In this document: positions 18,945 through 27,709 of the stretch, one piece after another
How positions within the stretch are numbered: the first letter of the stretch is position 1
How the letters are laid out: every line of letters begins with the position of its first letter
Origin: Luteimonas suaedae
GTDB lineage: Bacteria > Pseudomonadota > Gammaproteobacteria > Xanthomonadales > Xanthomonadaceae
Direction of reading: 5' to 3'
Assembly (NCBI RefSeq): GCF_008312895.1
Contig: NZ_VSSP01000017.1
Coordinates: forward strand, 1 to 61,404
DNA: 61,404 nucleotides
Program-made: the position numbers and the translations under genes
Notes under the pieces: model-generated
What the model saw: only the letters and a program-made list of their open reading frames with translations
The model's database searches: none
What the model was told of the DNA's origin: nothing

Positions 18945-20126
18945 TCATGAAGCGACGGCCGGCCGCGAACGCGTGGCCCGAGGCGCACTGAGGTCGGGCC
19001 GCGGAACGTCTGCCGTCTGCCTCACGGCAGCGGCGGCCGAAAGGAGCAGGGACGGGAACACGAGAAACAGCAGGAAGCAGGAGGCGTAGCGGATGCCGCT
19101 CCCCGGGTTGTAGACGCCGAAAGGGACATACGACACCAGGAGCACCAGAGTCGCCGGCAACCATCCCAGGACCAGAATGCCGCGCGTGGGGCCGCGTGGC
19201 GCCTTGAACACCGCCAGGTAGATGGAATGGAGGAGCAGGCCGAACACGATCATCCCGGCCACGAAGAACGGCAGCATGACGGGCCGTGCGTACACCTCCG
19301 CGGGCGTCGGGCCGATCAGCGACAGCGGCAATGCCCACCACAGGCCGGTCAGCAGGTCGCCCGTGGTGCGCAGGTCGACCCACGTGCGGGTGGTGGCCGA
19401 AGCCACCGTGAAGTAGCTTCTGGCCAGCGGCAGGATCTCGTTGTCGATGTAGTCGTTGATGTAGGGCCAGGCGAACAACAGGAACTGCGCTGCCAGCAAC
19501 AGGAAGAAGATCGACTGGACGCCGACACTCAGCCGCAGGCGCGGCCCCCACGTGTACATGAGATAGACCAGGAAAAACAGGGCGGCGCCGGCCCCGAACG
19601 GGGCGCGGATGTAGACCATGCCTGCCACGCACAGCAACGCCAGAGCGACCTGCGCGAGGCGGCGCCGGCGATAGTTGCCCAGCACCGCGCCCATGAAGAA
19701 CGCCAGCAGGCCGACGAACAGCGACTCCCGGCCAGTTACGGACGCCCATACCCCGAAGTTCGGATTCAGGAGTATCGCCAGCAACGGCCACCTGTAGCGC
19801 CCGCGGATGTCGCCCTGCGCAATCAGGTAGCACACGCCGCTGGCGGCGAACAGGGAAAATACCAGGTGGACCAGCACGTCGGCGCCCAGCACCGAGCGCA
19901 AGCTGGTGGCGATCCGGGTGATCAGCAGGGTCCGGCCTTCCGCAGACTCGCCGTAGCCATCCGTCATGTACGCCTGGGCGTCACCCAGCTGACTGTAGCG
20001 GCTGTAGACATAGGCGGAAAAGATCGTCCACACGAAGAAGATCGTGAACACGAGAAGACGCTTGATCGGAGCACCCGTGAGCGCTGGCGGGTACACCGTT
20101 GTCCGATGGCTGGGGAGTGCGTGCAT
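18945..20126 (-). CDS. Polytopic membrane protein, probable polysaccharide polymerase (Wzy-like)
   Basis: 393 residues with about ten hydrophobic segments, beginning LLVFTIFFVWTIFSAYVYS near residue 24. A large hydrophilic loop around residues 215-265 (SYFTVASATTRTWVDLRT) is of the kind seen in Wzy/EpsG-type polymerases. The family is not recognisable by motif, as is usual for Wzy. Its place next to Wzx and Wza supports a role in polymerising lipid-linked repeat units on the periplasmic face. An O-acetyl or other membrane transferase is a less likely alternative. Confidence 0.6.
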   Translation of the reverse strand: MHALPSHRTTVYPPALTGAPIKRLLVFTIFFVWTIFSAYVYSRYSQLGDAQAYMTDGYGESAEGRTLLITRIATSLRSVLGADVLVHLVFSLFAASGVCYLIAQGDIRGRYRWPLLAILLNPNFGVWASVTGRESLFVGLLAFFMGAVLGNYRRRRLAQVALALLCVAGMVYIRAPFGAGAALFFLVYLMYTWGPRLRLSVGVQSIFFLLLAAQFLLFAWPYINDYIDNEILPLARSYFTVASATTRTWVDLRTTGDLLTGLWWALPLSLIGPTPAEVYARPVMLPFFVAGMIVFGLLLHSIYLAVFKAPRGPTRGILVLGWLPATLVLLVSYVPFGVYNPGSGIRYASCFLLFLVFPSLLLSAAAAVRQTADVPRPDLSAPRATRSRPAVAS

Positions 20127-20273
20127 GGATCGAATCGTCCGCCGGTGGTGATTTCGCCGCGTCAGTCAGGAATGGGCTCGCCGGATCGGCCGGCTTCGCC
20201 ACGCAAGGGATTTTTCGGTCACGGCGCCTGCCCGTTCAGCCTGGTGACTGCCTGGGCAGTGCGCTGGCGCGAT

Positions 20274-21599
20274 TCACCGCGATGCACTATTAGCATCGGC
20301 TCGTTGAATTCTGGTGAAACGACGCACCCCATAGCAGGTGCCCAGCAGCAAGACCGTTTCGGCGGCCACGGTGGCCCAGGCCGCTCCCAGGTCACCTAGT
20401 ACGGGGATCAGCAGGATGTTGCCGGCGATCGCGGCGAAGGTGGCGAGCGCCATCGCATAGACACGGAAGCGCATGTGGTTCTCCGTCAACAGCGCCGAGC
20501 CCAACGCGGTGGAGAGAAAGCGGATCGGCGGGCAGAGCGCCAGCACCATCAGGATCGTCACCACGCGGCGATACTCCCCGCCGAATATCAGCGGGATCAG
20601 CCATGGCCCCAGCAGCACCAGGCCGGCGCTGACCGCCAGCCCCAGCCCCAGCATGGCGACATTGCCGCGGCGATACACCAGCTGGAACTTCGGCTTGTCG
20701 TGCGCCGCCCACCGATGCAGCTTTCCCAGAAGGAACTTCTGATAGATCGTCGCGGGAATGAGGTAGATCGCTGTCATCACCGCCATGGCGATGGCGTACA
20801 TCCCGGCCTGCGTGTCGCCCTGGATGTACTTGAGCAGGATCGTGCTGATCTGGAAGAAGACCGGATACAGCACCGCATACACGCCATAGGCCCATGCCTG
20901 GGACCAGAGCGCACCCACGCCGGGATCGGCCACGGCCGACGCCGGCGCTTCGTCGCGTGGTCCATGCCCCTTCAGGTCGATCTCGCCGCGGACCATCGCC
21001 CGCATCTGCGGTATCGACCACAACACGACCAGCAGGGAGATGGCGCCGTAGCTGAGCGCGACGAATCGGCCCGTGAGCTGCGGTACCAGAAACAGCGCGA
21101 TGGCCGCCAGCAGGCGGCTGCCGGGAATGACCATCTGCGTCAGCGCCATCCGTCCATAGCGATCTTCCAGGCGCAGCTTGTTGCTGACCAGGTTGACCGC
21201 GAGAATGCCCAGGACCACTGGAGTCAGCGCCAGCAGGCTGAAGCGCGTGTCGTCCGGAGGCGCGATCGTCAACGCCCATGCGACGACGATGGCGATCGCC
21301 AACAGCGACGTGACCAAGGTAAAGCGCAACGAAGGCGCCAGCCAGCGATGCGCCGCCCACCCCTCGACGCCGTAGACCTTCAGGCGGAACTGGGTCAGCC
21401 CGAACCCGGCCAGGGGGGCGATCATGGTCACCGTGACCAGCGACGAGGCGAACAGCCCGTAGTCCGTGGGCCCCAGCTGGCGTGCAAGCAGCGCCTGGGT
21501 GAGGAACACCATCACCGCGCCGGCGGCGGTCGCAACGCCGAGCATCGAAACGGTCATCGCAGCGCGGCGCCATGCCGCAACCCCGGCGGGCGCCGTCAT
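20274..21599 (-). CDS. wzx: Lipid-linked repeat-unit flippase (Wzx, MATE/MVF-like)
   Basis: 441 residues, 12-14 predicted transmembrane segments. The N-terminal LTQALLARQLGPTDYGLFAS is a standard signature of polysaccharide biosynthesis flippases, and LIPLIFGGEYRRVVTIL near residue 355 is another conserved segment. It is expected to move undecaprenyl-diphosphate-linked oligosaccharide across the inner membrane. The ATG at 21599 follows CGAGG with 6-nt spacing. It lies 147 bp upstream of the probable polymerase in the same direction. Confidence 0.9.
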   Translation of the reverse strand: MTAPAGVAAWRRAAMTVSMLGVATAAGAVMVFLTQALLARQLGPTDYGLFASSLVTVTMIAPLAGFGLTQFRLKVYGVEGWAAHRWLAPSLRFTLVTSLLAIAIVVAWALTIAPPDDTRFSLLALTPVVLGILAVNLVSNKLRLEDRYGRMALTQMVIPGSRLLAAIALFLVPQLTGRFVALSYGAISLLVVLWSIPQMRAMVRGEIDLKGHGPRDEAPASAVADPGVGALWSQAWAYGVYAVLYPVFFQISTILLKYIQGDTQAGMYAIAMAVMTAIYLIPATIYQKFLLGKLHRWAAHDKPKFQLVYRRGNVAMLGLGLAVSAGLVLLGPWLIPLIFGGEYRRVVTILMVLALCPPIRFLSTALGSALLTENHMRFRVYAMALATFAAIAGNILLIPVLGDLGAAWATVAAETVLLLGTCYGVRRFTRIQRADANSASR

Positions 21600-22148
21600 C
21601 CGCGGCCTCGTTCGATCAGTTCATCGTCCTGCATGGCCTGGGGTGTCCTGACCGAGACATGCTTGCAGCCACAACCTGCGTACGCTCTGGTGGTGATGTC
21701 GATCGGTGTGGTGGGTGGAGTCTCGAAAGGTCGAATGGCCATGCGCTTGGGCGCCCGTTGCGGTCGGTCGAAAACTGAACGGCAGCATCACTGACCGCGG
21801 CCCGCGGCGATCGCGCGTGCTACCGAGTACAACGGTGACGACGCGACAGCCTGCGCGCGTCCGCGGCGACTGCTGGGTCCGGAAACTGTACCACTCCGCA
21901 CGCGAAGGCTTTGATGCCGGTACCGGACCAGTCGCTCGCATCCCACTGGTTCTCGGCAAGCTGCACGCGCGTCAGCACCGAACCGTCAATACACTTCTGG
22001 CGGGTCCGACGCAAGCTACATGTACGCTCGCCGAACCCCTCAGATGCGCATCGAACGCCAAGCCACTCTCCTGCGTTAAAGTCACTTGGCTAGCACACGG
22101 AATGGCGCAAACTCCATATTCCCCGACACTTTCCGATTCCATGCCTGC
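21600..22148. other. 549-bp divergent intergenic region, AT-richer than the flanks
   Basis: Separates the minus-strand wzx from the plus-strand glycosyltransferase. Composition changes from the high-GC host pattern to a more balanced one across it. Open frames here have no credible start or homology. It probably holds divergent promoters; none is clear enough to place. It may mark one edge of an acquired cassette. Confidence 0.5.
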
Positions 22149-23294
22149 ATGAATGACAACGCCAGCGCCAGACCAACGATAACAATCGTCTACAACACTG
22201 CCTTCTATGTTTACAAGTTCCGCATGAACCTGATTGCGGAACTGAAGAATGCTGGTTACAAGGTTGCCGTGATCAGTCCGCACGATGACTACGTCAGCAT
22301 CTTGCAGGAACAAGACATTGAGCATTATCCGATAAGGATGTCGCAGTATGGGATGAACCCATTGAAGGAACTCGTCACGGCGTTTGCCATCTACCGCGTG
22401 CTGAACGATATAAAGCCAAAGTACTCATTGCACTACACGATCAAGCCAAACATCTTTGGCAGTCTCGCTGCGAACTGGGCGGGAGTTCCAGTCATCAACA
22501 ACATCGCCGGCGCCGGCAAGGCCTTCAGCAACGAGGGGTCGTTGCTGCAAAGGCTGGTGGCCTTTCTCTACAGAATTTCGTTGCGCAGATCACACAAGGT
22601 CTTTTTTCAGAACAGGGACGATATGAAGCTGTTCCTGGACGGGGGCTTGGCGCCGGCGTCGATTTCGGAACGCATCCCGGGTTCTGGTGTGGATCTGACC
22701 AAATACGCGGTGCCTCTACCCCAGAACGCAACCGGGTTTCGCTTTCTTTTTGTTGGCAGGTTGTTGAAGGAAAAAGGCATTGGCGAGTATCTGCAGGCCG
22801 CTTCACGCGTACTTCAACAGCGCCCGGAACGAACGGTTTCATTCGAGATCGTTGGCGAGTTGGACGATACCGCCGATTACGTCGACCGAGAATATTTCGA
22901 AAGCTTCCTGCAAAATCCGTCCTTCGTCTACCATGGCACGGTTTCTCCCAATGTAATGCCGCAGATCATCGGCAAGGCCGATTGCGTCGTTCTGCCCTCC
23001 TACTATCGCGAAGGTGTGCCTCGCTCGCTGCTTGAGGCGGTAGCCATGGCCAAGCCCATCATCACTACCGACAACGTCGGCTGTCGCGACGTCTTGGAAG
23101 ACCGCGTCAACGGTTTCAAGTGCAATTCCCGCGATGCAGACGATCTGTATGATTGCATGCAGCGGATGCTGGAGTTGCCCGTCGAGGAACGATTGCGCAT
23201 GGGTGCCAGCGGCCGCCGCAAAGCTGAAACGGAGTTTGATGAAACACTAGTCTTGGCCGCCTACTTGCGGGCGATTTCCCCACAATCTCCATGA
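22149..23294 (+). CDS. Glycosyltransferase family 4 (GT-B)
   Basis: 381 residues. N-terminal domain with SLHYTIKPNIFGSLAA near residue 100, typical of GT4 enzymes of capsule/O-antigen loci. C-terminal Rossmann domain with FLFVGRLLKEKGIGEYL near 198 and the donor-binding EX7E-like segment YYREGVPRSLLEAVAMAKPI near 280. It transfers a nucleotide-activated sugar to the lipid-linked oligosaccharide on the cytoplasmic side. It is the only clear glycosyltransferase in the locus apart from the initiating enzyme. Codon use (AAC, AAA, GAA, TTT frequent) is AT-richer than in flanking genes. The ATG at 22149 was chosen over an upstream frame extension with no ribosome-binding site. Confidence 0.88.
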   Translation: MNDNASARPTITIVYNTAFYVYKFRMNLIAELKNAGYKVAVISPHDDYVSILQEQDIEHYPIRMSQYGMNPLKELVTAFAIYRVLNDIKPKYSLHYTIKPNIFGSLAANWAGVPVINNIAGAGKAFSNEGSLLQRLVAFLYRISLRRSHKVFFQNRDDMKLFLDGGLAPASISERIPGSGVDLTKYAVPLPQNATGFRFLFVGRLLKEKGIGEYLQAASRVLQQRPERTVSFEIVGELDDTADYVDREYFESFLQNPSFVYHGTVSPNVMPQIIGKADCVVLPSYYREGVPRSLLEAVAMAKPIITTDNVGCRDVLEDRVNGFKCNSRDADDLYDCMQRMLELPVEERLRMGASGRRKAETEFDETLVLAAYLRAISPQSP

Positions 23295-23304
23295 GGCATG
23301 AACC

Positions 23305-24285
23305 ATGCTCAACCTGATCGGCGGCGCAGGCTTCGTCGGCACGCGGCTGGCCACCATGCTTGCCCGACACCACCAGCCCTTTCGCATCATCGACAAAGTA
23401 AAAAGCCGAACATTCCCTGATGCCTCCACTGTTGCCGACGTCCGTGACCTGGGCGCGCTTCAAGCCGCACTGGCCGATGGCCCGATCGTGAATCTGGCGG
23501 CCGAGCATCGTGACGACGTTACGCCACGGTCGCTCTACGACGAAGTCAACGTACAAGGCGCCCGCAACGTCTGTGCCGCAGCGGAAGCCAAGGGCATAGG
23601 CACCATCATTTTCACCAGTTCGGTTGCCGTGTACGGGTTTGCGCCCCGGGGCACGGACGAGAGCGGCGAATTCAAGCCGTTCAACGATTATGGCCGCACC
23701 AAGCTGGAGGCCGAGAAGGTCTACCTGGCCTGGCAGGCCAGACAGCCCTCGGGCCGCACCTTGTCAATCGTACGCCCGACCGTCATTTTCGGCGAACGCA
23801 ATCGCGGCAACGTCTATAACCTGCTCAGGCAGATTGCCAGCGGCAAGTTCGTCATGATCGGTAAAGGCGATAATGTAAAGTCGATGGCTTACGTCGAAAA
23901 CGTGGCGGCGTTCCTCAAACACACCTTGAGCTTCGGCCCGGGCGTGCACACCTATAACTACATCGACAAACCGGATTTCGATATGCAGACGCTCGTGCGC
24001 AAGGTGCACGAAACCCTGGGCGAAAAGCCCGGCAAGTTGCGTATTCCCTATGCGGCGGGCTTGCTGGTTGGGCGCTGTTTCGACATCGCAGCGTTGGTCA
24101 CGGGCAAGAAGTTGGCGGTCAGCAGTATCAGAATCAAGAAATTCTGCGCCGATTCCATGTTTGATACCAGCGTCGCCAAGTCAGGCTTCGTGCCGCCGGT
24201 GGCGCTGCAATCCGCTTTGGCCAACACCATCCGTTTCGAGTTTGTCGAGCGTAACGACGACGGCGAAGTGTTCTACAGCGAATAA
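23305..24285 (+). CDS. NAD-dependent sugar epimerase/dehydratase (extended SDR)
   Basis: 326 residues. The nucleotide-binding glycine motif IGGAGFVGTRL lies at residues 5-15, the catalytic Ser in FTSSVAVYG near 108, and YGRTK (Tyr-x-x-x-Lys) near 131. RPTVIFGERNRGNVY follows. Substrate cannot be read from sequence; UDP-hexose 4-epimerase-like activity is plausible. Starts 10 bp after the glycosyltransferase stop, same strand and same atypical composition, so the two are almost certainly co-transcribed. The very short N-terminal beta strand (MLNLIGG) is slightly unusual but leaves the fold complete. Confidence 0.88.
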   Translation: MLNLIGGAGFVGTRLATMLARHHQPFRIIDKVKSRTFPDASTVADVRDLGALQAALADGPIVNLAAEHRDDVTPRSLYDEVNVQGARNVCAAAEAKGIGTIIFTSSVAVYGFAPRGTDESGEFKPFNDYGRTKLEAEKVYLAWQARQPSGRTLSIVRPTVIFGERNRGNVYNLLRQIASGKFVMIGKGDNVKSMAYVENVAAFLKHTLSFGPGVHTYNYIDKPDFDMQTLVRKVHETLGEKPGKLRIPYAAGLLVGRCFDIAALVTGKKLAVSSIRIKKFCADSMFDTSVAKSGFVPPVALQSALANTIRFEFVERNDDGEVFYSE

Positions 24286-24302
24286 GAAGGTTCCCCTCCC
24301 AT

Positions 24303-25112
24303 ATGCTGCCGTTGATTCGGGACATCACAATCTCACTGACTTACCCGCTCACCCTGTCGTTCTGGCTATTGGCGTTCGGGGTGATTTTGCTGGTTCTGCA
24401 CCAACGAAAACTGGCAGCGGCGATCATGGTGTTTGCAATCGCATGGTCGCTGACCTGGTCGTTACCGCTCGCTTCGGACTGGCTGCGTAGCCATTTGGCG
24501 TCGCGCTTCCCGGTAGTAGACGCAGCAGCATTGCCGCAAGCGGATGCCATTGTCGTACTTGCCGGCGGGAAACTGGGATGGCTCAATCGCCCGGCCATCC
24601 AGGCCGATGAACTGGAACACAGCCGGCTTGCGGCCGGCGTGCGCGCATGGCAAGCGGACCGCGCCCCGGTCATCATCCTGACTGGCAGCCCCGGCGAGAC
24701 CCACGCGATGACCCTTGCAGTCACGAAGCTCGGCGTTCCCTCCTCTGCCTTTCTTCTGGAAAACCAAAGTCGCAACACGCAGGACAGCGCCATGTTTACG
24801 GCGGAACTGGCAAACCGGCATGGCATTCGAAAAATCCTGCTGGTTACGTCTGCCGTTCATATGCCGCGAGCCATGCTGTTGTTCCGCCAAGCCTGCATGG
24901 ACGCTGTGGCGGTGCCCGTACCGGAACCCAATTCCGCGGGCCACACATGGCGAGGCCGGTGGTTGCCTTCCCGCAGCGCGCTATGGCGCAGCGGCCGCGC
25001 GTTCAAGGAATTCATCGGGCTGTTGGCCGCCTCCAACGCTCTGGAACCGACTGATCCTGTCTCACAGGATCGGTCAGTTTGCCGACGTGGTGATCACCCG
25101 GGCGATGCGTAA
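24303..25112 (+). CDS. YdcF/ElyC-family membrane protein (DUF218)
   Basis: 269 residues. Two N-terminal transmembrane segments (residues 12-31 and 38-54) precede a periplasmic DUF218 domain with ADAIVVLAGG near 80, SRLAAGVRAW near 105, ILTGSPGETHA near 126, NTQDSA and LLVTSAVHMPRA near 180. ElyC is linked to envelope and lipid-carrier homeostasis in E. coli; the exact reaction is unsettled. It follows the epimerase by 17 bp. The final 25 or so residues lie beyond the usual family end and run over a hairpin-like sequence (25050-25078), so the C-terminus may be a recent extension. Confidence 0.85.
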   Translation: MLPLIRDITISLTYPLTLSFWLLAFGVILLVLHQRKLAAAIMVFAIAWSLTWSLPLASDWLRSHLASRFPVVDAAALPQADAIVVLAGGKLGWLNRPAIQADELEHSRLAAGVRAWQADRAPVIILTGSPGETHAMTLAVTKLGVPSSAFLLENQSRNTQDSAMFTAELANRHGIRKILLVTSAVHMPRAMLLFRQACMDAVAVPVPEPNSAGHTWRGRWLPSRSALWRSGRAFKEFIGLLAASNALEPTDPVSQDRSVCRRGDHPGDA

Positions 25113-25163
25113 TTCGCTATGTGGGCAACGACCATCCCGCCGCGGGTTCCAACCCACCCCGGG

Positions 25164-25190
25164 CCGGCAGAGCGGGTATCGCCCTGCCGG
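25164..25190. terminator. Hairpin between convergent genes
   Basis: CCGGCAG-AGC-GGG / GCC-CTGCCGG hairpin between the ydcF-like gene and the minus-strand beta-helix gene. No clear T-run on either strand. A plausible transcription stop or spacer. Confidence 0.4.
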
Positions 25191-25217
25191 CACCGGGGGG
25201 CTTCTGTCGGGAAGCGG

Positions 25218-26369
25218 TCAGCGGTAGTGGTTGCTCGTGATCCGGACATCGGACACGTCGGTGGTCATCAGAATGTCCCGTTCGATCCTCCTGGCCCAGC
25301 CGCTCATCGAGAATGGGGTCCTGGAGATGGCGCCGGCGCGGCTGAAGTTGCCGTACGAGGTGTTCTGGCTCACCTGGCAGTTCCGAGTTCCGTGCCGGAT
25401 GAAGATGCCGGTTGCCGAGTTGTTGCGTACGGTGTTCAGGGCCAGATAGGTCGCGATCGCGCCAACGGTGACGATTCCGCAGCTGCCGTTGTTCTCCACG
25501 GTGCAACGGCGGACCGTCACGCCCTGCGAGTTCTTGTAGAGCTGCATGCCGTAGCGGGCGTTGCCGCGTACCAGGCAGTTCTCGAAGAGTACCTGGTAGG
25601 CGTTGTTCCCGCTCTCCGGCTCGATATCGACGCCGCATTGGGGGTCGCGGCCGGCGCTGTTGCTGAACTCCGAATCGTACACCTTCACCCGGCGCACGTA
25701 GCCGACCGACAGGCCCTGTCGACGGTTGTTGGTGCTGACGATGTTGGCCACGAACACATCGGTCGACGGGATCGAAGGCGCCTGCCAGACGACCGCGCCG
25801 GCGATGACCAGGCCGTCCCCCCAGCATTTGGAGATCAGGATGTCGCGGATGGTGACCCGGCTGGAACCGTGGACGAAAACGCCATGGCCCCACTGACCGG
25901 TGGTGCCGGCGTGCTGGTCGCGCTCGCCGACGATCTGGCCGCCGGAAATCTCGACGTCGCGCACCTTTCTCACGTATAGGACCTGGTACCGGTCCGAGCT
26001 GTTCGGCTTGGCCACCAGCTTGGCGTTCGGCGCCATCCGCAGATGCATGTAGCTGCGCAGGCGGACCGAGGTGAGGGCATCGATCATGTAGGTGCCGGCG
26101 GGAACGTCGACGGTTCCGCCCAAGGCCGGTAATGCATCGATGGCAGCCTGGAACGAGGCCGTGTCGTCGCGCCTGCCGTCACCTGCCGCACCGAAGTTGC
26201 GTACGTTGAGCACACGGCTGCCGCGCTCGCGGATCGGAAGCGAATAGTTGGAAGAAGCCAGTGCGGTGTTCGAGCTCGTGACGGCGGCCAGGGCCGGTCC
26301 GGCTGCCGCGACCATTGATGCAGGTAGCGCAAGCGCAAACGACTTGCGGAGAAAATCGCGCCGAGGCAT
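25218..26369 (-). CDS. Exported right-handed beta-helix protein (first copy)
   Basis: 383 residues. N-terminus MPRRDFLRKSFALALPASMVAAAG has a Tat-like RRDFLRK motif, hydrophobic core and Ala-rich cleavage region. NFGAAGDGRRDDTASFQAAID near residue 55 is the pectate-lyase-3-type opening of polysaccharide-active beta-helices. Then come right-handed parallel beta-helix rungs with many single-turn Asn/Asp and Val/Ile repeats. It probably cleaves, epimerises or anchors the exopolysaccharide in the periplasm. Start at 26369 gives the complete signal. Paralogue of the gene at 27710-28813 (shared LVGDRD/WGHGI-type and SKCWGDG/SRCWGDG segments). Confidence 0.85.
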   Translation of the reverse strand: MPRRDFLRKSFALALPASMVAAAGPALAAVTSSNTALASSNYSLPIRERGSRVLNVRNFGAAGDGRRDDTASFQAAIDALPALGGTVDVPAGTYMIDALTSVRLRSYMHLRMAPNAKLVAKPNSSDRYQVLYVRKVRDVEISGGQIVGERDQHAGTTGQWGHGVFVHGSSRVTIRDILISKCWGDGLVIAGAVVWQAPSIPSTDVFVANIVSTNNRRQGLSVGYVRRVKVYDSEFSNSAGRDPQCGVDIEPESGNNAYQVLFENCLVRGNARYGMQLYKNSQGVTVRRCTVENNGSCGIVTVGAIATYLALNTVRNNSATGIFIRHGTRNCQVSQNTSYGNFSRAGAISRTPFSMSGWARRIERDILMTTDVSDVRITSNHYR

Positions 26370-26824
26370 TTCAGTCCCGTGCAGCGTCTGCACGAGTTCG
26401 ACATTTTTCAAGAGAATTTCCCTGCTGCTGAGTGCCTTTCGGCAGGAGACGGGTGAGACGAATTTCACGCCACGGCGACATCCGTGACTGCGCAGCACTC
26501 TAACCCAGTCGATATGCAAGACAACCCCGATCGCCAGAATTGTGATGTTTTTCAAGAATCTAGCCATATATCATTCATCTTTCCGCGCATTCATTTTGAT
26601 GACTGCGCCGAGCTTGCGCGACGTTCTCGATGCCCGCCCAACATTGTGAATTCGATCGACGCGCATTCAGCCGTGACGCCGGCGAGTGGGCGCTTCTCCG
26701 TCAAGCACGACCTCATGGCACCGTCCAGGGCGAGATGCCTCCGGAGCTCGACGGCCGGTTACGCCGTCATTCGGGGCGATGGCGATAAACTCCGGCTTCC
26801 GATTGACAGTGCGGACAGCGTTCA
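26370..26824. other. 455-bp divergent intergenic region
   Basis: Lies between the minus-strand beta-helix gene and the plus-strand QueC-like gene. A distinctly AT-rich stretch near 26530-26610 (TTTTTCAAGAATCTAGCCATATATCATTC) is the likely site of divergent promoters. No gene or RNA is recognised. Confidence 0.5.
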
Positions 26825-27697
26825 ATGGCGACGGTCAGTACGAGTGCAGATACCGGGGACGATCTCGCGCAGGAGTCCGCGAGCGCGGGCCACACCGCCT
26901 CCCCGCCGGTGAATCTGCTCTGGACCGGTGGCTGGGACTCGAGCTTCCAGCTGTTGCAGCTGCTTCTGCTGCATCGGCGTGAGGTCGTGCCGCACTACCT
27001 GGTAGACCCGACGCGCCCGTCGACACGTGCCGAGCTGGCGGCGATGGAGCGCATCCGAACGCGCCTGTTCGAGGAGTACCCGCATACCCGTGGTTTACTC
27101 GGGCCGGTGCAGAAGTTCGACGTTGCCGACCTGGCGCCGGATCCTGGCATCACGGCGGCGTTCGGCCGCATCGTGGCGGAGACGTTCATGGGCAGCCAGT
27201 ACGAATGGCTGGCGAGGTTTTGCAAGCAACGGGGCATCGCCAGGCTCGAGCTGGGCGCCGGGCACCGGGGCGGCAGGATCCAGAAGGTCATCGGGCCATT
27301 GGTGACGCAGACCGACGAGGACGGCTATCCCAGTTACCGCATCGGCGAAGCGTATCGAGATACCAAGGAGTTCACGGTTTTCGGCGGATTCTCGTTTCCG
27401 CTGTTCGCGCTGAGCAAGCTGGAAACGGCGGAGGTCGCAGCCGAACGCGGATGGCGGGGCGTCCTAGAGCTGACCTGCTTCTGCCACAAGCCTCGCCACG
27501 GAACGGAACCGTGTGGTTGCTGCAATCCCTGCCTCTACGCGGTCGACGAAGGGTTCGGGTGGCGCATCCCGCGCAAGAACCGCATCAAGGGCGTTTTCTA
27601 TCGTGCCTTGATCCGGCCAATGAAGCCGCCCGTGAAGGCGGTCCTGCGCCAATTAGGGATGCGGCGGGCCAACCCCAAGGAACCGGTCCGTCGGTAA
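26825..27697 (+). CDS. QueC/ExsB-like PP-loop ATPase in the polysaccharide locus
   Basis: 290 residues. The pyrophosphate-binding loop is LLWTGGWDSSF (residues 31-41), the TGGxDS variant of SGGxDS. A C-terminal cysteine cluster CFCHKPRHGTEPCGCCNPC (residues 218-236) matches the zinc site layout of QueC. Such enzymes adenylate a carboxylate and replace it with an amide or nitrile. No other queuosine genes are nearby; its setting suggests it modifies a sugar acid or a polymer substituent instead. The start ATG is uncertain because no strong ribosome-binding site precedes it. It stands alone on the plus strand, converging on the second beta-helix gene with a 12-bp gap. Confidence 0.75.
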   Translation: MATVSTSADTGDDLAQESASAGHTASPPVNLLWTGGWDSSFQLLQLLLLHRREVVPHYLVDPTRPSTRAELAAMERIRTRLFEEYPHTRGLLGPVQKFDVADLAPDPGITAAFGRIVAETFMGSQYEWLARFCKQRGIARLELGAGHRGGRIQKVIGPLVTQTDEDGYPSYRIGEAYRDTKEFTVFGGFSFPLFALSKLETAEVAAERGWRGVLELTCFCHKPRHGTEPCGCCNPCLYAVDEGFGWRIPRKNRIKGVFYRALIRPMKPPVKAVLRQLGMRRANPKEPVRR

Positions 27698-27709
27698 CCA
27701 AGCAGGATC

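Noticed and set aside
26825..27697. Queuosine biosynthesis gene queC proper
   Set aside because: No queD, queE or queF nearby, P-loop is the TGGxDS variant, and the setting is an exopolysaccharide locus; a recruited relative is more likely, though not proven.
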